Assembly: GCA_964468045.1 (NCBI GenBank)
Contig: CAYXTO010000013.1
Location: forward strand, 1 to 64,000
Reading direction: 5' to 3'
DNA from: JAWKXU01 sp964468045
Lineage (GTDB): Bacteria > Pseudomonadota > Alphaproteobacteria > Sphingomonadales > Sphingomonadaceae
DNA length: 64,000 nucleotides
The position numbers were made by a program, and so were the translations under genes. Below the pieces are notes generated by a model, which did not search any database, was not told the DNA's origin, and saw only the letters and a list, made by a program, of their open reading frames with translations. Below are positions 1 through 7,798 of this stretch, one piece after another. Each line of letters begins with the position of its first letter. Position 1 is the stretch's first letter.

Positions 1-1
1 C

Positions 2-214
2 AAATTGAACGGAACACCCGGCGACGAGGGCTTCTCACGCCAGATCGGGGGCGCGGCGATGGAGGTCATGTGGACGCTCGCTGGGCGATGTCCAGATGTG
101 ATGCTGGAAGCAAATTTCCGGCCCGACAGCGCCTATGAACGGGGGCGAATACTCGCGATGGACGCCAATGTCATCGAGGTGCATTCTGGCCCAACGCCGG
201 GCATAGTCGGTTGA
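2..214 (+). pseudogene. AAA-type small kinase remnant (internal fragment)
   Basis: The frame is open through the left window edge. It reads GDEGFSRQIGGAAMEVMWTL, then VMLEANFRP and YERGRI, ending near VIEVH. This is the middle of a small P-loop kinase of the zeta-toxin/chloramphenicol-phosphotransferase-like type, recognised from memory of the family. The P-loop would lie left of the window. After about position 182 the expected continuation (VHC followed by the lid region) is lost, and the frame runs 10 codons into unrelated sequence before a stop. It converges on the truncated IetS-like gene on the other strand at the same point, which indicates a deletion or rearrangement junction. A complete but unusually short kinase is less likely. 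Confidence 0.5.
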
Positions 215-1023
215 ACCCGGGTCACCGGCTCCCAACGGACGATGGCCCCTGAGGAGATCAGCTGTCGCAGGACCTGGCGCTCGCGAATGCCGAGGGGCAA
301 GCCGCCGCCGGTCAGGGCGAGGATAGCGGCCTCTTCCCCAAAGCGCGCCGCCGGCAGCCAGATGCTGGGATCGTCCGCGGCCCCGTCGTAGCCGAGCAGA
401 CCGGCCCGGACGGCGGCGACCGGCAACGCCACGCGGCTGTCCGCTGCGAATTGTTCAAGGGCGCTGGCCACGGATTTCTGAGCGCTGCTCGACAGGAAAG
501 CTGGCACGCGGACATTAAAGGTCCGCCGGCCGGTTTCATCGGGCGCCGCCTGATCCCAGGCCGGCGAGTTTCCCTCAGCCCAGGTCAGGAGGCTGGCGAA
601 CAGGTCGAGAGACTCGATGCGGAAAATATCGCATCGCTCGCCACCGGACTGAGGATCGCGGATGCGCTCGTCCACCGCCTCGAACGCCGCGCGCGTGAAC
701 TCGACCACGTAGCCGCTGCGCCAAGCCGCCACGAGTTGGCAGCCCAGATCCTCGTTGAAGAGATCGTTCGGCGTGTGGGTGCTCGCCTGGGAGTCGCCAT
801 CCATGCCCGCCCACAACAGAACCCGCCCGTCGTGGGTCGCTCCCGCCGTCTGTGGCGCGTCCTTCAGATATTCCAGCCTGGCCAGGAGGTTGGCCTGGCG
901 CTGGGCATAGAGCTGCGGCGTGATCTTGCTGACGTCCTTAGGGCCGCCGCGAATCCCCTCGCGGACCGCGCTCGTGCGCAATCGCAACAGCGGATTGACG
1001 ACGACATCGCGAGCTTCAGCCAT
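133..1023 (-). pseudogene. IetS-like S8 peptidase, N-terminal part only (truncated)
   Basis: This 296-residue frame starts at ATG 1023, overlapping the upstream ATPase stop by 8 bp, which suggests translational coupling. The N-terminus (NPLLRLRTSAVREG), GMDGDSQASTHTPNDLF and the GCQLVAAWRSGYVVE segment resemble the non-catalytic N-terminal domain of subtilisin-like proteins encoded next to AAA ATPases in IetAS defence or plasmid-incompatibility modules. No Asp, His or Ser of a subtilase catalytic triad is visible. The frame ends soon after LRQLISSGAIVRWEPV, about where the catalytic domain should begin. The tail beyond roughly position 200 reads as unrelated sequence. It is therefore probably inactive. 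An unrelated complete partner protein remains possible. Confidence 0.5.
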
Positions 1024-2215
1024 GTTTGGTCGCCTTGCCGTCATTGCGTTTGGCGGCGGCGCGCTTGGTGGTCGCGATTACCGACTGCTTGCTGACGCCG
1101 ACCAAGCGACTGACCTTGTCGAAGGTCAGACCAAATTCGTCACGCAGCCTCAGCTGCAAGTCGCGCTTAGCGTCAGCGGCGAGCTTGCCGGTCGGCGGCA
1201 TTTTGAGCTTGCCGGCCTCGGAGTGGATGATCGCCCAGGCCAAACCCAGGATGTCGAGCTTTTGGTCGTTGAGCAGCGCCGTGCGACGAGCGGCGATCGA
1301 CAGCTCGCGGATGTCGGAGCAGGACAGGCCCTCGGAGATCTTGGCCAGCAGCGCGCCCGCGTTCGGAGTCTCGTCGGCGTAGAGATAGAGCGACCAGAGC
1401 GCGGCTCGAAGGTCCATGCCCGGCAGGCCCACGTCGAGGTGATAGGGAAAGCGACGGAAGATCGCCGGATCGAGCAGGTGGGCGTGATTGGTGGCGGCGA
1501 CGATCACCGTGCGCTCGTGCAGCATGTCCAGACCCTGGATCAGGGTGTTGACCACGCGTTTGATCTCGCCGAGCTCGCGCGAGTCATCGCGGCGCTTGGC
1601 GATGGCGTCGATCTCGTCGAGGAACAGGAAACCCGGCCCGTGGGCGGCGAATTCGAAAAGGGCGCGGATGTTCTTGGCGGTGTCGCCCAGCAACGACGAG
1701 ACGACGGTGTCGAGCCGCACGACATGGAATGGCAGGCCCAGCCGCGACGCCATGTGAGCGGCGATGAAGGTCTTGCCGGTGCCCGGCGGGCCTGAAAGCA
1801 TCAGGTTGAACCGTGAGCCAAGGCCCGCGGCCGAAAGGCGCTCGGCATTGCTCGCCTCGGAGACGAAACGGGCCAAAACCGACTCGTGTTCGGCTTCCAA
1901 GACCAAGGGCATAGTCGGCCAAGGCTGTTCTTCCAGCAGCGGCGCCCGCGTCTTGCCGTCAACCGGCAGGCGCTCGACGCTGCGCACTTGATCAATGGGG
2001 GTCGACTTGGCGCGAAGAGCCGAGCTGATGCGGCCATGCACCTCGCGGCGGTCGGCGCCCTGATAGGTTTGAGCGAAGGTCGACCCTGCCTTACGGACCA
2101 CGTCTTGATCGCCGGCCAGCGCCGCTTCGATCAGCGACGCAGCCCACGCCCCCACCGACGCGGCGTCGTCCAACGGACCGGCGACAAAACTCGGCTGGAG
2201 CATGGGCTTGGTCAT
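1016..2215 (-). CDS. IetA-like AAA ATPase (transposon cargo)
   Basis: This 399-residue protein has one AAA domain. It shows Walker A GPPGTGKT (about 142-149), Walker B FLFLDEID (196-203), a sensor-1 ATNH (241-244) and an arginine pair RRFPY (254-258). The first 110 residues are a helical N-terminal region, and the last 60 contain a helix-turn-helix-like stretch (FDKVSRLVGVSKQSV). The single AAA domain, the coupled downstream gene and the location inside a Tn7-like element fit IetA of the two-gene IetAS module (ATPase plus subtilase), which is reported in plasmid incompatibility and phage defence. The partner is truncated here, so the module is probably non-functional. Any other AAA chaperone-like ATPase cannot be excluded. 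Confidence 0.65.
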   Translation of the reverse strand: MTKPMLQPSFVAGPLDDAASVGAWAASLIEAALAGDQDVVRKAGSTFAQTYQGADRREVHGRISSALRAKSTPIDQVRSVERLPVDGKTRAPLLEEQPWPTMPLVLEAEHESVLARFVSEASNAERLSAAGLGSRFNLMLSGPPGTGKTFIAAHMASRLGLPFHVVRLDTVVSSLLGDTAKNIRALFEFAAHGPGFLFLDEIDAIAKRRDDSRELGEIKRVVNTLIQGLDMLHERTVIVAATNHAHLLDPAIFRRFPYHLDVGLPGMDLRAALWSLYLYADETPNAGALLAKISEGLSCSDIRELSIAARRTALLNDQKLDILGLAWAIIHSEAGKLKMPPTGKLAADAKRDLQLRLRDEFGLTFDKVSRLVGVSKQSVIATTKRAAAKRNDGKATKHG

Positions 2216-2459
2216 GATGCGGTCCTTCGAGTCGAAAAGCCCGGCAACCGATAATGGCTTCCGGGCAACCTTCTACGAAGAAATGTCGCATGAATGGCCA
2301 ACTATGGCAAACAAAAATGCCGATCTGGCAGCGATAATTCCAGGCGAGCGCAGCGCCGCAACCGCTTGAGATTCATGATGAAAGGCGTCGCGTTAATGAA
2401 GACTCACCGTGGCGCAGCGGCAAAGCATCCAACACCCAGCGACGAACAGGCGACCGCCG
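2216..2459. other. Intergenic region between tniQ and the cargo operon
   Basis: These 244 bp separate the core transposition genes from the cargo. The region should hold the leftward promoter of the ATPase gene. A GCCCGG...CCGGGC inverted repeat lies at about 2240-2268 and GCCAACTATGGC at about 2299-2310. Both are short and no function can be assigned. Confidence 0.3.
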
Positions 2460-3425
2460 TCAGGGCGTCAGGTAACGGATCACTGGATCGGCATAGGCGA
2501 ACGGTGATCGGCCATAGCGCCGGTCCGCAAACGCCCAGGACTTCCACACCCGGGCGTCGGCGCAGTGACCCACGAAGAGCCACGGCCACCCGCGCATCGC
2601 CCGGGCGGTGAGGCCTGATAGTCGATGTCGATCCGCGGCCGAAGCGGTCTCGATCTGCTTGGCGGCGTAGGGCGCCGGATCACCGCCCCAGCTGCGCGCG
2701 ACCTCGTCGCGCAGGCCCTGCGACCGCTCGCCGCTGCTGAGCACGGTCATCACCTGACGAACCAGGCCGAAATAGGCCAGCGGGTGAATGGCCTCCAGCT
2801 CGGTGCGCGGGACGACGTCTGGCGCCAGCATTTCGCTGAGTCGAAACTCGAACTGCAGCGCTTGGCTCTCGGCCGCCATCACCGGGTGGGCGCGCCGATC
2901 GGCGGTGCAAATGTGGCACCAGGGATCGGCGCCGCGATGAGGAACCGCGGGCGCGCCGCAGTCATGGCAGCGGTCGGCTAGCACCACGCCGTGACTGGGA
3001 CAGGTGCTGGTGATCGCCAGGCGCCAGCGACGGCGATAGTAGGGCTCGACGTCCTCGATCAGGCAGAGGGGGCACCACTGCTGGCCGGGCCGCCGGCGGG
3101 TGCGGTGATGAATGCCCACGGGCAGCAGCCACTGGGTCGCCCCCGTGACCCGGACCTCTTCGAACAGTGTGCCGACCCACGGCCGGAAGGTCGTCATTTC
3201 CGCGACGGTCGCATCCACCCCGGTGTGGGCGACCAAGCCCTCCATCAAAGGCCGAGGCGCCAGCCCGTCGATGTCGCGATTCCATATCTGTAAGCCGGGC
3301 CAGACGGCATGACAAAAGCTATGGAGCTTGGACGAATTGCCGAGCGCGATCCGACGCAGCCAACTGGAGAGCAGTTCGTCGGCCTGCGGGCGGGGACGCC
3401 AAGGCCACAGACGCAGGTCCGACAT
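2460..3425 (-). CDS. tniQ: TniQ/TnsD-family target-selection protein
   Basis: This 321-residue protein begins with the TniQ-type N-terminus (PRPQADELLSSWLRRIA). It carries zinc-binding pairs at WCPLC (C118, C121), CPSH (C142, H145), CHDC (C153, C156) and WCHIC (C170, C173), with the PYYRRRWRLA segment between the first two, as in TniQ/TnsD proteins. In Tn7, TnsD binds the attachment site and recruits TnsC. This is the only such protein in the window, so it is the candidate for recognising comM. It follows tniB with a 1-bp gap. It is short relative to Tn7 TnsD (about 508 residues) and close to TniQ in size. Confidence 0.9.
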   Translation of the reverse strand: MSDLRLWPWRPRPQADELLSSWLRRIALGNSSKLHSFCHAVWPGLQIWNRDIDGLAPRPLMEGLVAHTGVDATVAEMTTFRPWVGTLFEEVRVTGATQWLLPVGIHHRTRRRPGQQWCPLCLIEDVEPYYRRRWRLAITSTCPSHGVVLADRCHDCGAPAVPHRGADPWCHICTADRRAHPVMAAESQALQFEFRLSEMLAPDVVPRTELEAIHPLAYFGLVRQVMTVLSSGERSQGLRDEVARSWGGDPAPYAAKQIETASAADRHRLSGLTARAMRGWPWLFVGHCADARVWKSWAFADRRYGRSPFAYADPVIRYLTP

Positions 3426-3426
3426 C

Positions 3427-4359
3427 TCAGAGCGGCGGCAGCGACGCGGCTCTGAGGAGGACGTCCTCCCGCTGCCGCCGAACCGATGGCCTCACATGGT
3501 TCAGCGAGCGCAGCAGCGGAAGATCAATGCGCTCTTTCTCTGAGCGGATGGCCATCAGGGCGGCGCGGCGCACCAGATAGGCGATCTCGCGCGTGGTCCC
3601 CTCCGACTCGTTGATAATCCAGGTCGCGATCTTGTCATCGGAAAGCCCGGAAGCGTGGCGAAGCGGCAGACAGGTCTCCAGGCTGTTGAGCAGGCCATAG
3701 GTCTGTTCGTTATGACCCCAGACCTCCAGCCGATGCGGCTCGAACCGGCGCTCGATCTGCGGGTCCCACCGAAGCGTGCGCAGCGCGGCGATCGTGCCGC
3801 ACCCGACGATGGTGATGCCGAGGTCATTGCCGAGCAGCTTGATTGTCGCCAGCGCCTCTTCGCGTTGTTTGCGATTGCCCTTCTCGATGTGATGCAATTC
3901 GTCGATGACCAGGATCTTGACCCCGCTGGTTCGGAGCAGTCTGAGGACGTCAGGATAAAGGGTGTCGGTGCTCGCGCTCTTGCCGTAGGGCGCGTTGAGT
4001 TGCCCAAGGATCCGCACCAGCAGCCCTCGGGCAGAACCGGTCGGCCCCATGCTCACGACCAGCACCGGGACGTTGGCCTTGGACGCCCTCGGATCGTCCG
4101 GGAGGTTCTGCAACTTGGCGAAGCGCTTGACGATTTGGCTTTTGCCGATGCCCGACGGCCCCCAGATCAGGATGTGGCTGTCGCCTTCGGTCGGATAATC
4201 CTCCAGCGCCTCCTGAAGCCGCTCGGTGATCGCATCGGCGGCGGCGTAGCGGATGAAGACTTTCTGCCGGATCAGGTTGAGCCGCTGGGCGGTGTTGTCC
4301 GCCTCAAGCGCCTCGCGGGCGGCCTTGGTGAGGCGGCGGTCCTGCGAGATGAGGATCAT
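3427..4359 (-). CDS. tniB: TniB/TnsC-type transposition AAA ATPase
   Basis: This 310-residue protein has Walker A GPSGIGKS (67-74), Walker B KILVIDELHH (148-157) and a sensor region GNDLGITIVGCGT. These match the TniB/TnsC regulators that form filaments on target DNA and activate the transposase. Its ATG overlaps the tniA stop codon (ATGA at 4356-4359), so the two are translated as one unit. The size matches TniB of Tn5053/Tn6022-type elements better than the much longer Tn7 TnsC (about 555 residues). Confidence 0.92.
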   Translation of the reverse strand: MILISQDRRLTKAAREALEADNTAQRLNLIRQKVFIRYAAADAITERLQEALEDYPTEGDSHILIWGPSGIGKSQIVKRFAKLQNLPDDPRASKANVPVLVVSMGPTGSARGLLVRILGQLNAPYGKSASTDTLYPDVLRLLRTSGVKILVIDELHHIEKGNRKQREEALATIKLLGNDLGITIVGCGTIAALRTLRWDPQIERRFEPHRLEVWGHNEQTYGLLNSLETCLPLRHASGLSDDKIATWIINESEGTTREIAYLVRRAALMAIRSEKERIDLPLLRSLNHVRPSVRRQREDVLLRAASLPPL

Positions 4360-6092
4360 TCGTCGATCTCATAAAAGATGTCGCGACGAACCGGAGCCTG
4401 CGGCGCTGGCGGTGCGTCTTCGGAGATGGGCGCATGCGGCGTGAGTTCGGCGGTGACTTGTTCGCCGACCCGCCGACGCTCCTGCTTCAAGCGACTCCTA
4501 TGTCGCTTCTTTGCGTTCTGTGCGTCCTGCTCAAGTAGGCGTTGGCGTTCCATCGACGCCATGATGGTCGCCATGTCAGGCTTGTCGCCGGTTTGGGCGA
4601 TCAACCGCTTGCGGGTCTCGTTGAACTCCCACACCGACACGTTGGGAAGGGTAATCTGCTCGCAGCGCAGCTCGCAGTAGGTCCCCTCGATTGGGTGGAG
4701 GAAGTAGATGCGTGAGGCGTCGTAGGGGTTTCGGCGGACGACAAACTTGCGTTGCTCTCCAGCGTCCAGGAACGGCCGCAACACCTCGTCCCAGTATTCG
4801 ATATTGTCCCAGCGCATGCCGTAGCGCTCGATCGTCCGGTCTTCGATGTCGGCGAAGTCGAGATAGAGCTTCTGCTTGTCAGCGATGATCGGCGGGAGGC
4901 CGGCGCCTGCACGCTTCTCGGTGCCATAGATGCCGCGCTCCCAGGCCAGATCCGGGCGCTGCTTGGTCGTGCTGTGCGGCCTGACGTGATACTGGCCGCA
5001 GATGAATTCGAGCATCCAGACCTCGAGCTCATCGAGGGTCATCTCGGCCGCCTCGTTCGGATTGCGGGTCTTGACCTTGTCGAAGCCGCGATCACGGGCG
5101 GTTGCTGCGGGGAGCAGCCGCATCTGGTCCATCGCCGTGCCCATGAAGCGTTCAATGATGCCGCCGAAATGCGGCAGGCTCGGCGGCCGGTGCTCAGGTG
5201 GCGCAATGCCGTATTCCCTGCACCCGTAGAACAAAGCGCGAGACCAGAACTCCGCTGCGTTGTCGAGATAGACGACGTTTGGCGTGCCGTACATCGGCCA
5301 GGGGAGAGGAACACCGACGCGCTCCAGCCATTCATCCTTGGGCGTCATCACCCGCGTCATGCACTGCGCGACCGTCGAGGCGTTTGGATATTCCCAAGTC
5401 AGCACGAACGCGAGGATCGCCCGTGTGCACTCGTCCAACGCGATGGTGATCCAGGGGCGGCCGACATGCTCCCGATCGAAGACGCTCGCGCAGACCACGT
5501 CGACGAGCGTGTGGTCGATCTGGATGCGCTCTAGTGGAAACGTCGTTTCGGGCGTCTTGCCGCGGAGATGCTCGTACCGCTCACGAGCCACCTTCTTCCC
5601 GTACTTCAGGCCGACGCGCTCACGCGCCGGAACGCCGGCGAAGCGGCTTCGCAAAGTGTTGTGAGAAGGCGGTATCAAGCCCCGCCGCACGCAGCGGTTT
5701 CGAATCTCGGCGAATGCGTGATGGTTCTTGGCCTCCTTGCGATGACGGCTGAACTCCAGCCGCACCTCGGTGATGACTTCCTCGACGCGGGGGTCCAACC
5801 GAACCCGCCCACGCCCCCCGCTACGGCCGCGCGGCAACAGGCAGGTCAGCGCGCCGGTATCTCGGAGGCTTTTGCGGTAGCGATTGAATTGCCGCTTGCT
5901 GGCGCCGAACTCGGCGGCCGCGGCCTCCACGGTCGCGCTGTCGAACCGACCTGCGGCTTCCAGGCGCGCGATGATGTCGCGCCGGCGCTCGGCTTCGGCG
6001 ACCTGCGCCTCATCCATCGTCGAAATGTCGAGCGGCGCCCCTGGCCCGGGTAGTGCGCGCTTCGCCTCATAGTCGCTTCTGCGATCCAACAA
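4356..6092 (-). CDS. tniA: TniA/TnsB-type DDE transposase
   Basis: An N-terminal helix-turn-helix region is followed by an rve/DDE integrase core. Counting from the TTG start used here (578 residues), the acidic triad is D193 in QIDHT, D277 in YLDNAAEF and E314 in GGIIERF. A beta-barrel and a basic C-terminal tail (QNAKKRHRSRLKQERRR) follow, the tail being the likely TnsC contact. It joins the 3' strand ends to target DNA, while TnsA cuts the 5' strands. The start is uncertain: the frame is open further upstream inside tnsA. TTG 6092 gives a 26-bp overlap with tnsA, and the first ATG is at 6017 (553 residues). Confidence 0.92.
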   Translation of the reverse strand: MLDRRSDYEAKRALPGPGAPLDISTMDEAQVAEAERRRDIIARLEAAGRFDSATVEAAAAEFGASKRQFNRYRKSLRDTGALTCLLPRGRSGGRGRVRLDPRVEEVITEVRLEFSRHRKEAKNHHAFAEIRNRCVRRGLIPPSHNTLRSRFAGVPARERVGLKYGKKVARERYEHLRGKTPETTFPLERIQIDHTLVDVVCASVFDREHVGRPWITIALDECTRAILAFVLTWEYPNASTVAQCMTRVMTPKDEWLERVGVPLPWPMYGTPNVVYLDNAAEFWSRALFYGCREYGIAPPEHRPPSLPHFGGIIERFMGTAMDQMRLLPAATARDRGFDKVKTRNPNEAAEMTLDELEVWMLEFICGQYHVRPHSTTKQRPDLAWERGIYGTEKRAGAGLPPIIADKQKLYLDFADIEDRTIERYGMRWDNIEYWDEVLRPFLDAGEQRKFVVRRNPYDASRIYFLHPIEGTYCELRCEQITLPNVSVWEFNETRKRLIAQTGDKPDMATIMASMERQRLLEQDAQNAKKRHRSRLKQERRRVGEQVTAELTPHAPISEDAPPAPQAPVRRDIFYEIDE

Positions 6093-6825
6093 CGGTAACC
6101 CACGTCTGAGGTCCAATCGGCTGACCGCGGTCGAGGGAGAGTTGGCCTCGCGCGACCATACGGTAGAGCGCGGGCAGTAGAGCTTGAGGATTAAGACCTC
6201 GTTGTTGCGCCAGCGCGAGAATCTCGCTGATGCGATAGCTGTCACGTTGTTGCAGGAAGGCGACGCAATCCTGCTCGAATTGCACATCGAAAGGCTTGTC
6301 GAGGTGGCCTGACAACAACCGGGTGCTGGCCAACCACTCACCGCTCATCATCCGGTCGGTCACCACTCGGAAGATCGTTCCTTCTTGCCCCGCGGCCCAC
6401 GTTCGCGCGGCGGCATAGGGCGCGCGCATCATCCTGCGGGAGCGCCAAAGATCGCGCTGGGTCTTCACCTCAACGACCGCCCTTCGCCATGAGAGCCCAG
6501 CGGCGGCGTCGACCTCCACAACGAAATCAGGTGTGTACCGACGAGCCGCTCCGCGTTTCACATCCTGGAAATCAATCACCAGGCGTTGGGCATAAACGGC
6601 GGTGACGCGATGGCTCGTCCTACAGAACATCAGGAAGTCGCGCTCGATCGACGACTCGAAGGATACTAGCGGGCCTCGAGGTGGAACTGAGATTGAGCCG
6701 CGGACGGCGCTCAAGGGTCGAGGCGGGAGCGGCTCGTCGGTCCACCTGGACGCCACTTCAGAAACCAGGGACGTCAACTGTCGCCGATTGCGAACTGGGG
6801 ACGCCTTCTGTGGGTACGGGGTCAT
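6067..6825 (-). CDS. tnsA: TnsA-type heteromeric transposase endonuclease subunit
   Basis: This 252-residue protein contains FESSIERDF (57-63 region), YTPDF with D100, and VVEVKTQRDL with E119 and K121. That is the E...D...(E/Q)xK nuclease pattern of TnsA. A C-terminal winged-helix-like region (YRISEILALAQQRGLNPQALL) fits the TnsC-binding domain. With TniA it should excise the element by cut-and-paste. ATG 6825 is the only ATG before the catalytic region. It lies inside the iteron array, so transposase binding to the end probably represses transcription of the whole operon. Its stop overlaps the proposed tniA start. Confidence 0.88.
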   Translation of the reverse strand: MTPYPQKASPVRNRRQLTSLVSEVASRWTDEPLPPRPLSAVRGSISVPPRGPLVSFESSIERDFLMFCRTSHRVTAVYAQRLVIDFQDVKRGAARRYTPDFVVEVDAAAGLSWRRAVVEVKTQRDLWRSRRMMRAPYAAARTWAAGQEGTIFRVVTDRMMSGEWLASTRLLSGHLDKPFDVQFEQDCVAFLQQRDSYRISEILALAQQRGLNPQALLPALYRMVARGQLSLDRGQPIGPQTWVTVVGSQKRL

Positions 6826-6881
6826 CTTCTGTTGCCTATTTCGAGCGCCGACGAGCCCCGGAGGGACATCATCTTTTGCGC
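6748..6881 (-). repeat. Five iterons, probable transposase (TnsB) binding sites
   Basis: Read toward the element interior, the copies are at 6863-6881, 6818-6836, 6797-6814, 6768-6785 and 6748-6764. The consensus is CRACAGAAGATGACGTCCC. The best-conserved parts are the AGAAG core and the GTCCC end. Spacings between the GGAC ends are 44, 21, 30 and 21 bp. Multiple same-orientation sites of about 20 bp beside the terminus are the hallmark of Tn7, Tn5053 and Tn6022 ends. Confidence 0.8.
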
Positions 6882-6888
6882 GTTCACA
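6873..6888 (-). repeat. Terminal inverted-repeat sequence of the transposon (TnsA-proximal end)
   Basis: Read inward from 6888 the element begins TGTGAACGCGCAAAAG. It starts with the TGT of Tn7-type ends and shares the TGTG..CG..CAAAA pattern with Tn7. The first plus-strand base outside it, 6889, is the first base of an in-frame comM codon. If Tn7 rules hold, bases 6889-6893 (GATCT) are the 5-bp target duplication. Confidence 0.75.
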
Positions 6889-7221
6889 GATCTTGCCCTG
6901 CCCCCGCCGGCCGAAGGCTCCGCCGAAGTGGCGGCGCGGGTGGCAGCCGCCCGCTCCATCCAGACCGCGCGGCTGCAAGGCACTCCGATGCGCTCCAACG
7001 CGGAGCTGGAGGGCGAGGCGCTGGATATCCACGCCACGCCGGACGAGCCGGGGCGCCAGTTGCTGATCCAGGCTGCCGAAGCGATGCGACTATCGGCGCG
7101 CGGCTACACCCGCATCTTGCGCGTGGCCCGCACCATCGCCGATCTGGCCGGCTCCGCGCAAGTCACGCGGATTCATGTGGCCGAGGCGCTGAGTTACCGG
7201 AGACAGGCCCCGAGAGCGTGA
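6889..7221 (+). pseudogene. comM: comM (YifB) C-terminal fragment, interrupted by the transposon
   Basis: The reading frame DLALPPPAEGSAEVAARVAA, then QTARLQG, RSNAELEG, LSARGYTRILRVARTIADL and HVAEALSYRR is the Mg-chelatase-like C-terminal domain of ComM/YifB. ComM is the AAA+ branch-migration helicase that extends recombination of incoming DNA. Only about 110 of some 500 residues remain. Everything upstream, including the AAA motor, is displaced by the transposon. The host therefore probably lacks functional ComM, which should lower natural transformation. The stop is at 7219-7221, followed within 10 bp by the convergent UrcA gene. Confidence 0.9.
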
Positions 7222-7230
7222 TCGCGCCAG

Positions 7231-7644
7231 TCAGCGGGCAGCGGCGGCGATCGCTTTCTCCACCTGGGGCTTGGCGTCGGCAACCGCCCTTGTCTCGCAA
7301 TCCGGATCGGGATCGAGGGGGTAAAGCCGATCGAGATACTTGCAGGCGTCGCGCGCGACCGAACGGATGCGGACCATCAGCCGCTCCGCATCGCCTGGCT
7401 TCGCAAGATCGAGATCGGAATATTGCGCGACCATCTTGAGCGAGATCACGGCCTCCTTGCGCCCTCCCGGAATGTTCTCCGATGTTTCGGTCGTGATCGG
7501 CCTCGGCGCGATGATCACGATCTCCTGCACCTCGACCTCCCCTTCCTCCTCGCCCTGCGCAAGCGCCGGTCCGGATGCGGAAAGGCACGCACAGGCGACC
7601 AGCATGGGCGCGGCCGTGAACTTCATCAATTTCGCTTTCATCAC
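7231..7644 (-). CDS. UrcA family protein
   Basis: This 137-residue protein has a signal peptide (residues 1-29, basic start, hydrophobic stretch, cleavage after ALA). The mature part contains VAQYSDLDLAKPGDAERLMVR and a later C...C pair (ACKYL, DCETR), the pattern of the UrcA family. UrcA proteins are small periplasmic proteins of unknown function, frequent in sphingomonads and caulobacters. ATG 7644 is used; ATG 7641 and 7626 are possible. Confidence 0.8.
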   Translation of the reverse strand: MMKAKLMKFTAAPMLVACACLSASGPALAQGEEEGEVEVQEIVIIAPRPITTETSENIPGGRKEAVISLKMVAQYSDLDLAKPGDAERLMVRIRSVARDACKYLDRLYPLDPDPDCETRAVADAKPQVEKAIAAAAR

Positions 7645-7798
7645 CGAATGTCCTCCCCGGAGCGGTTGCGCTGGCCAGAACGCAGCTTCGCGCCAGTCCG
7701 GTCATTGATCGAACGCAAACGCAAAGGCTTGCTGCCAGATAATGCCGGACTGCGGGAACGGCAATGAGACTCGGCGCACGGCCGGGTCCGCCCGCCGG

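Larger units (their letters stand above)
1..6888. mobile_element. Tn7-like transposon, TnsA-proximal end, inserted in comM
   Basis: The core genes tnsA, tniA (tnsB), tniB (tnsC) and tniQ (tnsD) lie in that order reading away from the end at 6888. They are joined by short overlaps or a 1-bp gap. The end carries five iterons (6748-6881) and the terminal sequence TGTGAACGCGCAAAAG read inward from 6888, which resembles the Tn7 terminus TGTGGGCGGACAAAA. Position 6889 begins in-frame comM codons. The opposite end and the 5' half of comM must lie left of position 1. Cargo in the window is an IetA-like ATPase, a truncated IetS-like gene and a kinase remnant. The element family and the comM target resemble the Tn6022/AbaR group; that kinship is inferred from gene content. 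Confidence 0.85.

Noticed and set aside
6093..6341. The upstream extension of the tniA frame
   Set aside because: It is antisense-free but overlaps the conserved C-terminal part of tnsA in another frame, and its residues do not resemble TniA N-termini.
1..6888. A CRISPR array or Cas genes linked to the Tn7-like element
   Set aside because: Some Tn7-like elements carry CRISPR-Cas, but no repeat-spacer array or cas-like protein is present in this part. The left part of the element is not visible.
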